From: Desulfobacteraceae bacterium
GTDB lineage: Bacteria > Desulfobacterota > Desulfobacteria > Desulfobacterales > SURF-7
Length of the DNA stretch: 6,374 nucleotides
Assembly: GCA_030618925.1 (NCBI GenBank)
Contig: JAUXCK010000167.1
Span: 1-6,374, forward strand
Direction of reading: 5' to 3'
Positions 1-5,622 of the stretch are shown in pieces. The first letter of the stretch is position 1; each line of letters opens with the position of its first letter. The notes under the pieces were generated by a model that saw only the letters and a program-made list of their open reading frames with translations, was not told the DNA's origin and searched no databases. A program made the position numbers and the translations under genes.

Positions 1-119
1 AGTGGGACAACGACAAGGACGGGTTGGGCAATGCCTGCGACAACTGTCCTGATGTTCAGAATCCCAATCAGATTGACACAGATGGAGATGGCATCGGAGA
101 TGCCTGCGATACCTCCTGA
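1..119 (+). CDS. C-terminal end of a thrombospondin type-3 repeat protein (partial)
   Basis: Only the last 38 codons are present; the reading frame starts at base 3 and the 5' part lies outside the window. The peptide contains the motifs DNDKDGLGNACDNCPD and DTDGDGIGDACD, the Asp-rich, Cys-bearing pattern of thrombospondin type-3 (TSP3) repeats, which bind Ca2+ through DxDxDG loops and pair cysteines between repeats. It ends with DTS at a TGA. In bacteria such repeats usually sit at the C-terminus or in stalks of large secreted or surface proteins, so an extracellular location is likely. What the rest of the protein does cannot be said. Its end faces the convergent selenoprotein gene, 85 nt away. 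The TSP3 assignment is strong; the function is unknown. Confidence 0.85.
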   Translation, partial: WDNDKDGLGNACDNCPDVQNPNQIDTDGDGIGDACDTS

Positions 120-204
120 GAACAATTCTTGAAAAGGAATCTATATAGAAAAATGCGGACATGATGTTGAAACTGCCCGTGCCCTCAATAGTGAACAAAC
201 ACCA
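120..204. other. Convergent intergenic gap, no clear terminator
   Basis: These 85 nt separate the stop of the TSP3 protein from the stop of the convergent DsbA-like gene. The stretch is AT-rich. The only small inverted repeat seen is AGAA-CAA-TTCT near 120-130, too weak to call an intrinsic terminator, and no GC-rich stem followed by a T-run was found on either strand. Confidence 0.5.
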
Positions 205-1053
205 TTAATCCCGTTTGAGTTCTTTTTCAATCATCAGGCTCATGGCCTTGGGTGAGCGGTTTTTCACAAGTCTGCCATTGATATAAAGGGCCGGCACTCC
301 CCGCACCTTGACCTGCCTGGCGGCATTGACGTCCTGAAGAATGATCTGCTGAAGGGCAGGATCGGCCTTATCTTTTTCAAACTTTTCAACGTCAAGTCCT
401 GCTTCGGCTGCATACTGTTTTACGGTTTCATCATTCAGATTTTTCTTCTGATAAAAAATTCTTGTTAATTCGCTGTATTTCCCTTGTTTATCTGCTGCGA
501 GCGCTGCGAGCGACGCTGGCCTGGCATATTTATGGGTCCTGAGGGGGTAGTGTTTTATAACAAGATTGACATCCTTGCCGTGTTTCTTGAGCAACTGCTC
601 AAGTACAGGATAAATCCTGATGCAGTACGGTCATTGGAAGTCAAGAAAAGCAACAATGCTGACCGGTGCATCAGGCTTTCCGATGACGGGCGATTGACCG
701 ATTTTAATATCATAAATCGGTGTCACCTGAATAATGGTGATTTCTTTTTTCTTCGGATTTGTTAAAAAGAGGCTTTCACCATTAGGTGACAAGGCAATCC
801 GGGTGAAGCTGTCTGTCACGGGTATGGTGTCTGTCACCTTTTTTTCCTGGGTCGAGTAAAGAAGCACTTTTTTTTCACACAGGATATAAGTGGTTAATCC
901 GTCCTTTGAGATCACCACGTCCAGCGGTGTATCTTCCAGGGCTATAGTGTTTAATAGATTCCATTCGATTTTGGCCTGAACACTTTGTGAAACACAGAGT
1001 ACGAGCATACCGGAAACAACAAGACCAACACACAATGACAGCATTTTCCCCAT
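205..1053 (-). CDS. Secreted DsbA-like thioredoxin-fold protein, probable selenoprotein (U-P-Y-C active site)
   Basis: This is a 282-residue protein if the in-frame TGA at 633-631 is read as selenocysteine. The start ATG at 1053 is chosen because AGGAGG lies 5 nt upstream and a signal peptide follows directly (residues 1-27, hydrophobic core, SVQA cleavage site). Residues about 30-115 resemble two YVTN/beta-propeller-like blades (PLDVVISKDG, IALSPNGESLFLTN). From about residue 125 a DsbA/Thioredoxin_4-type domain begins (GKPDAPVSIVAFLDFQ), followed by U141-P-Y-C144, where relatives normally have C-P-Y-C. The helical insert, HYPLRTHKYAR and the cis-Pro loop GVP (Pro254) follow in the same frame to a TAA. 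It probably acts as a periplasmic thiol-disulfide oxidoreductase or isomerase; the substrate is unknown. It is divergent from the RND exporter. The alternative is a pseudogene or sequencing error (TGC to TGA), which is less likely because the stop falls exactly on the catalytic Cys and no other lesion is present. Confidence 0.85.
594..626 (-). promoter_or_regulatory. Candidate bacterial SECIS hairpin
   Basis: Directly downstream of the UGA the mRNA can fold into an upper stem CAGGA/UCCUG (619-615 with 610-606) closed by a UUUA loop that begins 16 nt after the UGA. A lower stem ACUGC/GCAGU (626-622 with 598-594) is separated from it by an asymmetric internal loop. An alternative lower stem is GUA/UAC (628-626 with 605-603). 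Position and size fit bacterial SECIS elements, which lie inside the coding region just after the UGA. The usual conserved G at the start of the apical loop is not in the minimal loop; the GG is in the upper stem and would be in the loop only if the top pairs open. The call is therefore moderate. Confidence 0.5.
631..633 (-). other. In-frame UGA, predicted selenocysteine codon (Sec141)
   Basis: The minus strand reads GAC TTC CAA TGA CCG TAC TGC, i.e. D-F-Q-U-P-Y-C. The frame before the TGA (signal peptide, propeller-like part, first thioredoxin strand) and the frame after it (rest of the DsbA-like fold) are identical. The UGA replaces the N-terminal, nucleophilic cysteine of the CxxC motif, the position where Sec is known to replace Cys in redox selenoproteins. 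Confidence 0.8.
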
Positions 1054-1058
1054 TTTAT

Positions 1059-1064
1059 CCTCCT
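1059..1064 (-). promoter_or_regulatory. Shine-Dalgarno site of the DsbA-like selenoprotein gene
   Basis: AGGAGG on the minus strand lies 5 nt before the ATG at 1053. It decides the start. An in-frame upstream start near 1143 would add about 30 residues in front of the signal peptide and has no such site. Confidence 0.8.
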
Positions 1065-1099
1065 GCAAAAAAATTCTATAAATTGTCTTTCTGTTCATC

Positions 1100-1128
1100 A
1101 CTGTATCTATGAAAGCAGTCGAAATCAA
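1100..1128 (-). promoter_or_regulatory. Candidate sigma-70-type promoter for the selenoprotein gene
   Basis: On the minus strand TTGATT (1128-1123) and TACAGT (1105-1100) are separated by 17 nt, each matching 4 of 6 consensus bases, and lie about 50 nt upstream of the ATG at 1053. An AT-rich TTTATAGAAT closer to the gene could be an alternative -10 but lacks a good -35 at proper spacing. This is a pattern match only. Confidence 0.3.
1101..1110 (+). repeat. Direct repeat copy 1, CTGTATCTAT
   Basis: This is a perfect 10-bp match to the copy at 1159-1168, in the same orientation, inside the divergent intergenic region. It overlaps the candidate -10 hexamer of the selenoprotein gene. It could be a regulator half-site, or chance. 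Confidence 0.4.
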
Positions 1129-1158
1129 TGTTTTAATGACCAACGCATGAAGTTTTTC

Positions 1159-1168
1159 CTGTATCTAT
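1159..1168 (+). repeat. Direct repeat copy 2, CTGTATCTAT
   Basis: Second copy of the 10-bp repeat, 58 bp from the first start to start, and 28 bp before the Shine-Dalgarno of the RND gene. The region around it (TATATATAG at 1181-1189) is AT-rich and could hold the RND promoter, but no -35/-10 pair with good spacing stands out on the plus strand. Confidence 0.4.
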
Positions 1169-1195
1169 CCCCTGCAGTGGTATATATAGTCAGAC

Positions 1196-1201
1196 AGGAG
1201 G
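1196..1201 (+). promoter_or_regulatory. Shine-Dalgarno site of the RND exporter gene
   Basis: AGGAGG lies 11 nt before the ATG at 1213. The spacing is slightly long, but no such site precedes the alternative in-frame ATG at 1147, so 1213 is preferred as the start. Confidence 0.7.
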
Positions 1202-1212
1202 ATGGATACCAC

Positions 1213-3873
1213 ATGGACAGCTATATAAAATTTGTGATCAACAGGCCGATCATGGTGATTGTTTTATTGGCCATCATCACAGTTCTGCTCGGCACCGGCA
1301 TTCCAAAACTGGAATTTGATAACTCCGCAGAAGTGATGATGCCGAAAAAGGACAGCAGGTACATTTATAATGAAGAAGTAAAAAAGATCTACGGAAATAT
1401 CGGCAAGTTTATTCTCATGAGTGTCACGGGGGACGATATCTGGCATCACGATTTTATTAAGGAATTTGACAACCTGATAACGGATCTTGAAGAATACCGT
1501 GATTATGATAAAGAAAGAGAGGATGCCAGACGCCGAAAATTCAATGCGATCATTTCCAATACTACCCTGTCAAAAAATAGCCTGATTGACGTCTTTACAG
1601 ATGACCCCTCCTTTCAAAGAGACCTGTCCCGCAAAATATCAAACACCTTTGGCAGCATAAATGCCCTTGACCGGGACCAGTTGCAGCTGATCCAAAACCA
1701 GATAAACAAATCAATCCGCCTTAAAAAGCAGATGGTTGTTGATGAAATCATCTCGCCGATTACCGCAAAAGATATCAGTGGTGTGGATGACACGCTACAG
1801 ACTCAGCATCTTATTGAGGTGGATCATAAGGGTCAGCGGATACTGCCTGTGACCGATGCGGATTTTATGGCATTCAAACAAAAACTGGTTAAAAACCCTG
1901 CCTTCAGGAACGCATTGTACGCCACATCGCCTGAATCCGGACAAATTACGGATTTCGGTGTGCTTGTCAGATTGATCAATATCAATAAGGATGATGAAAT
2001 TACAAAGGAAATATGGGACATTGCAAATAGTTACAAGGAACTTTCCATTATCGTGCAGGGGGTCCCGGTTATAAATAAATTTATGAATGACTATATGAAA
2101 AAAGACCTTTTCAATTTCCTGCCGCTTGTGATTCTGGTGGTGTTGATTGTATTCTATCTGAATTTCAGATCCTTCCGCGGGGTGTTTCTGCCGCTTCTGG
2201 CTCTTATCATGACCGATATCTGGGTCATCGGTCTGATGGGCCATCTTGGCATTAAAATGACCATCATGGGGGTGTCCCTCCCCTCTCTCATGATTGCCAT
2301 CGGCAGTTCTTATTCGATCCATATCCTTAACCAGTACTATATTGACTTTGATGACATCACAAAGAAGGGAAAGAAGAAAGGCCTGCGACTTTCAATGAGC
2401 CATATATCAATCACCGTACTGCTTGCAGGGCTTACCACATTTATCAGTTTCTTATCCCTTCAAACCAACCAGGTGACAGGCATCCGGGAATGGGGCCTCT
2501 TTTCTGCCATCGGTGTGTTATTTACCGTATTGATTTCAACATCCCTGATCCCGGCCGGTCTCATGCTGATGCCCCACAAAGAATCATTTCTAATTCGTAA
2601 ATTTTTCGGATCCTCAAAAAAAACCTGGGTAGACCCTGTGATCAGATTGTTTGTGAACTGTTCCACCCGGCATCATAAGGCGGTGCTTGTGGTCACAGGA
2701 ATTCTGCTGTTCATTTCGGTTATGGGTCTCCTGAAAATTAACGTTGAAACATCGGTGCTGGCCTATTTCAAGGAAACCGACTACATCCGGACAAGCACCC
2801 GGGTGATCGGGGAGAAATTTGGCGGTGCAGCGGGATTCAGTATCTTAATAGACTCGGGTAAAACAGACGGGGTTATGGATCCTGACTTTCTGAAATTGAT
2901 CGACAGCATCAGGGCCTGGCTCCTGTCGGATGAAAATATGGACCTGAATATCGGTTTTACTGCCGCTTTCCCGGATATTTTAAAATCCATGCACATGGCC
3001 ATGAACAATGATGACCCTGAATTTTATAAAATACCCGATACCCGTGAAGAGATCATTGATTATCTTGAGATCTATTCAGGAGATGATGAAAACGAGGACG
3101 GCCGGATTGATGACTTTGAATCTTTTGTGGACCCCGAGTTTAGAACCGCATTGGTCTTTGCGAAATTATATGAAAAATCAGGATACATTATCGGGACAGG
3201 GGAAATTCGGATCATTCAAAACACGATTGGCCGATATCTGGCTGAAACCCTTCCGGACACGATGTCATACAAGATAGCGGGTGAGCCCTCAATTTTTGTG
3301 GCCCTTTCGGACTATGTGGTAAAGGGCCAGCTGTACAGCCTTTTCTTCTGCTTATTTGCCGTTGGGCTTATCATGACGCTTTTGTTTAAAAATTGGAAAG
3401 CCGGCTTCATATCCCTCATACCCATGAGTGTGGCCGTTATCATCAACTTTGGTATAATGGGATGGTTCGGGATCAACCTGGATACGGCCACTGCCATCAT
3501 CGCATCGGTCGCTGTTGGTATCGGGGTCGACGATACCATCCATTTTCTTAACACATTCAGGCATTTTCGAATAAACAAGTTTACCGTTGATGAGGCAATT
3601 GTTCGTACGCTTTCTATTTCAGGAAAAGCCATTTGCTATACTTCCCTGGCTTTGATTTTTGGTTATTCGGTTCTGATCACATCAAATTTCAAACCGATTA
3701 TTCTTGTGGGCATTTTAATCGCCATCACCATGGCCGCCACAACCATAGGCGCATTGATGGTGCTTCCTGCCGTCATCAAGGCCACCAATGTTTCCCTGGA
3801 AAAAAGCGCATCAGACTCTTTGTTCTGGAGAATTTTCTATATTGGAAGATTCTTTAACCTTGAAAACAAATAA
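1213..3873 (+). CDS. RND-superfamily (MMPL/COG1033-type) transmembrane exporter
   Basis: An 886-residue inner-membrane protein with the duplicated RND plan. Each half has one TM helix, a large extracytoplasmic domain and five further TM helices. TM1 is about 11-30, with loop domain 31-300. TM2-6 are about 302-318, 323-345, 350-371, 398-416 and 428-452. TM7 is about 489-508, with loop domain 509-705. TM8-12 are about 707-725, 730-753, 758-780, 802-823 and 828-854. The TM4-equivalent of half two carries GIGVDDTIHF (770-779), the likely proton-relay Asp pair of the family; the half-one equivalent is GSSYSIH without acidic residues. Such proteins export lipids or other hydrophobic compounds using the proton gradient; the substrate here is unknown. 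The second loop has an EF-hand-like segment (625-636). The start at 1213 is supported by the MDSYIKFVINRP N-terminus and AGGAGG. It appears monocistronic, divergent from the DsbA-like gene and convergent with the fusion gene; no adaptor or outer-membrane gene is nearby. Confidence 0.9.
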   Translation: MDSYIKFVINRPIMVIVLLAIITVLLGTGIPKLEFDNSAEVMMPKKDSRYIYNEEVKKIYGNIGKFILMSVTGDDIWHHDFIKEFDNLITDLEEYRDYDKEREDARRRKFNAIISNTTLSKNSLIDVFTDDPSFQRDLSRKISNTFGSINALDRDQLQLIQNQINKSIRLKKQMVVDEIISPITAKDISGVDDTLQTQHLIEVDHKGQRILPVTDADFMAFKQKLVKNPAFRNALYATSPESGQITDFGVLVRLININKDDEITKEIWDIANSYKELSIIVQGVPVINKFMNDYMKKDLFNFLPLVILVVLIVFYLNFRSFRGVFLPLLALIMTDIWVIGLMGHLGIKMTIMGVSLPSLMIAIGSSYSIHILNQYYIDFDDITKKGKKKGLRLSMSHISITVLLAGLTTFISFLSLQTNQVTGIREWGLFSAIGVLFTVLISTSLIPAGLMLMPHKESFLIRKFFGSSKKTWVDPVIRLFVNCSTRHHKAVLVVTGILLFISVMGLLKINVETSVLAYFKETDYIRTSTRVIGEKFGGAAGFSILIDSGKTDGVMDPDFLKLIDSIRAWLLSDENMDLNIGFTAAFPDILKSMHMAMNNDDPEFYKIPDTREEIIDYLEIYSGDDENEDGRIDDFESFVDPEFRTALVFAKLYEKSGYIIGTGEIRIIQNTIGRYLAETLPDTMSYKIAGEPSIFVALSDYVVKGQLYSLFFCLFAVGLIMTLLFKNWKAGFISLIPMSVAVIINFGIMGWFGINLDTATAIIASVAVGIGVDDTIHFLNTFRHFRINKFTVDEAIVRTLSISGKAICYTSLALIFGYSVLITSNFKPIILVGILIAITMAATTIGALMVLPAVIKATNVSLEKSASDSLFWRIFYIGRFFNLENK
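3085..3120 (+). other. EF-hand-like Ca2+-binding loop within the RND exporter
   Basis: Residues 625-636 read DENEDGRIDDFE and match the canonical 12-residue EF-hand loop: D at 1, N at 3, D at 5, G at 6, I at 8, D at 9, E at 12. A helix-like stretch precedes it (EEIIDYLEIYSG) and another follows (FESFVDPEF), so a full helix-loop-helix is plausible. It lies in the second extracytoplasmic domain, where it could sense or be stabilised by periplasmic Ca2+. Calcium binding is inferred from the motif only. Confidence 0.55.
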
Positions 3874-3948
3874 GGTGACGGGACCATATCCCTACCCGGC
3901 AAGGCAGACAGAAATTGGCTTTTTTAAAGCGGCTGTCGAACACCGATT
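3874..3948. other. Convergent gap between RND exporter and fusion gene
   Basis: 75 nt separate the two stop codons. Small inverted repeats are present: GGGA-CCATA-TCCC early in the gap and GCTTT-TTT-AAAGC at 3918-3930. Neither has a strong GC stem followed by a T-run, so no terminator is called. Confidence 0.5.
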
Positions 3949-5622
3949 TTAACGCCTGCTCATGTCAAGCAAGGTCTCGTTGCCCGGCACATCCCCAATA
4001 TTCTTTCCGTAATAGACATTGCGGATATGCTTATCTGTATCAACCACAAATACAGCGGGCACCTGCAGTTCCCGCCCCTCATGCTTGCCATGTTTGATTC
4101 CCTGCTTTCTGGCTTTCATGGCTTTCATCACCACACCAGGCGTGATGTACTGGAAGAAGGATCCCGGTGAAACCTTGTACAAACGGAATATGTGTTCCTG
4201 CGGATCACAGATGATTGTGACCGGGGTGCTGTTTTCATCGAGTACTTCCCTGATGGATTCAGGCTCACTCTGAAGGACCACAAGGACATGAAGGCCTTCT
4301 GCATCAAACAATGCCTTTTCCTTAATGATCTCCGATATCTTTAATTGGCACAATGGACAGCCGATATAGCGGAGAAAGATGAGTAACCCCTTGGTGTTTT
4401 CAAGAAAATCGTAAAACTGACACGACGTTTTCCAGGGGGTGTTGAATGTAAAATCAGGCGCTGTTGCATTGGGTGTCAACCTGTCCTTCATAATTCCTCC
4501 CATGTGAGAGGCGGATTCATGCACTGTGTGATCCACCCCTGCCTCTTTTTGATTTATGAATGTCTGAATCTTTTCCGGCAAATGATTGACATTCACCCTT
4601 GCTGTCTGATCTGACAAATCGACAGAATTGTATGTGTGCCAGAACAGAACGGGTTTTGAATCGTCGGTGCGCGATTTGCAATGATCCAGGACAGCGGCAA
4701 ATGCTTTTGATGTGTAGCATGGATCAAGGGTGAGATTCTCCTTTGACTTCATTTCGTGAATTGCATCTATACCTGCTTTGGTGGGAAATCCGTATCCCTC
4801 TCCCAGGTAACCGCCCAGCAGGATAGGCATATCAATGGACAGATCCGGTATTCTGTCTGATAACTTCTTGAGGTAAGCGTGCGTCTGTTTCGCCAGTTTT
4901 TGAACCGTGTGGCTTGTACATACATGCAACGGCCCTAAATGAGACTGGGTGACCCTGACGCCAATCACCGTGACGTTTAAACCGGCAAGCTTTGTTCCGA
5001 GCAGCAACCCGGCCATTGTCCCACTCGATCCCACAGGGCAGAAAAGAACCTCAGGTTCAGGCATGAGCCCCTGATCGATCTGCGATTTTAATTCAAATGC
5101 AGCATTCACAAAGCCAATGGTCCCCTCTATGGTTGAGCCACCTGGATATAAAAAATAGGCAAAAGGATCTGCCAGCCTTTGAAGGATGAAATATGAAACA
5201 GCGGTATTTAAAAATGAATCTTTATATAGGACTTCTGCATTATACTTGTCAAAAAGAAGCAGGTTCTGTTTTACATTAGGGGTAACAGGCTGCTTAAACA
5301 GAATAAGGGTGCAGGCCAGGTTCAACTGATGGCAGAAAATGGCAGTGGCGAGTCCGTGATTGGTGCCGATGCCGCCAAAGGTCACGACCTTCTTTTTTTT
5401 CTTTGCAAAGACATCCCCGAAAATAAATTCCAGTTTTCGTACTTTGTTTCCACCATATAGGGGAGATGTCAAATCATCCCGTTTGATCCACAGATTCTTG
5501 ACCCCTATGTTATTCAGCGCCTGGACAGGCGTGGGAAAGGACCCCAATGGGATTCTGGGTATTTTTGCCTCTAATTCAGGATAATGGGCGAACAAAATGG
5601 GGCGAGTGTCCTGTTCATTCAT
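3949..5622 (-). CDS. Fusion: ACC deaminase/D-cysteine desulfhydrase-like PLP domain plus peroxiredoxin-like domain
   Basis: This 557-residue protein has no signal peptide and is presumably cytoplasmic. Residues about 15-355 form a fold-type II PLP enzyme of the 1-aminocyclopropane-1-carboxylate deaminase/D-cysteine desulfhydrase family. It has IKRDDLTSPLYGGNK with the predicted PLP lysine K60, GGIGTNHG (83-90), the phosphate-binding PVGSSGTMAG (196-205) and DPCYTSKA (300-307). The family cleaves small amino acids to a 2-oxoacid and ammonia, releasing H2S from D-cysteine. The usual Ser of the QSN motif is Thr87 here, so the substrate is uncertain. Residues about 385-550 resemble the AhpC/TSA Prx-like2 group: FLRYIGCPLC with C422 and C425, VTIICDPQEHIFRLYKV, then VPAVFVVDTD. 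This suggests thiol peroxidase or disulfide reductase chemistry. PLP-domain relatives normally end at about 330-350 residues. The start ATG at 5622 has GGAGG 6 nt upstream and overlaps the permease stop. Confidence 0.85.
   Translation of the reverse strand: MNEQDTRPILFAHYPELEAKIPRIPLGSFPTPVQALNNIGVKNLWIKRDDLTSPLYGGNKVRKLEFIFGDVFAKKKKKVVTFGGIGTNHGLATAIFCHQLNLACTLILFKQPVTPNVKQNLLLFDKYNAEVLYKDSFLNTAVSYFILQRLADPFAYFLYPGGSTIEGTIGFVNAAFELKSQIDQGLMPEPEVLFCPVGSSGTMAGLLLGTKLAGLNVTVIGVRVTQSHLGPLHVCTSHTVQKLAKQTHAYLKKLSDRIPDLSIDMPILLGGYLGEGYGFPTKAGIDAIHEMKSKENLTLDPCYTSKAFAAVLDHCKSRTDDSKPVLFWHTYNSVDLSDQTARVNVNHLPEKIQTFINQKEAGVDHTVHESASHMGGIMKDRLTPNATAPDFTFNTPWKTSCQFYDFLENTKGLLIFLRYIGCPLCQLKISEIIKEKALFDAEGLHVLVVLQSEPESIREVLDENSTPVTIICDPQEHIFRLYKVSPGSFFQYITPGVVMKAMKARKQGIKHGKHEGRELQVPAVFVVDTDKHIRNVYYGKNIGDVPGNETLLDMSRR

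Noticed and set aside
117..119. TGA at the end of the TSP3 protein as a second Sec codon
   Set aside because: Read-through gives only 14 more sense codons (starting EQFLK) before another TGA, with no redox motif; it is a normal stop after the last repeat.
205..594. A separate 129-residue thioredoxin-like gene starting at TTG 594
   Set aside because: The TTG is an internal Leu codon of the UGA-interrupted frame. A start there lacks the active-site motif and first strand of the fold, and has no Shine-Dalgarno.
205..1053. Pseudogene by nonsense mutation or sequencing error (TGC to TGA)
   Set aside because: It cannot be excluded from one sequence, but the rest of the gene is intact with no frameshift or second stop, and the TGA hits exactly the position expected for Sec.
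631..1143. The upstream half as an independent gene starting near 1143
   Set aside because: It ends precisely at the catalytic position of a thioredoxin domain, and the N-terminal extension to 1143 precedes a clear signal peptide whose own ATG (1053) has AGGAGG 5 nt upstream.
1147..1212. Upstream in-frame ATG (1147) as the start of the RND exporter
   Set aside because: No ribosome-binding site precedes it, and the added 22 residues are unlike family N-termini; ATG 1213 has AGGAGG upstream.
1795..2322. 175-residue minus-strand ORF inside the RND gene
   Set aside because: It is His/Arg-rich, has no recognisable domain or Shine-Dalgarno, and lies antisense to strongly supported transmembrane coding sequence; it is a shadow frame.
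2305..2325. Loss of acidic residues in the first-half TM4 (GSSYSIH) as a sign of an inactive RND exporter
   Set aside because: Many COG1033-type exporters have a non-acidic motif in one half; the second half keeps GVDD, so this is not evidence of decay.
3918..3930. GCTTT-TTT-AAAGC as a terminator between the convergent genes
   Set aside because: The stem has only two G-C pairs and no following T-run; it is too weak to call.
5393..5400. Run of eight A on the coding strand of the fusion gene (and another at 868-875 in the selenoprotein gene) as a programmed frameshift
   Set aside because: The frame continues correctly through both runs with conserved domain sequence on each side, and no alternative-frame product of interest is seen.
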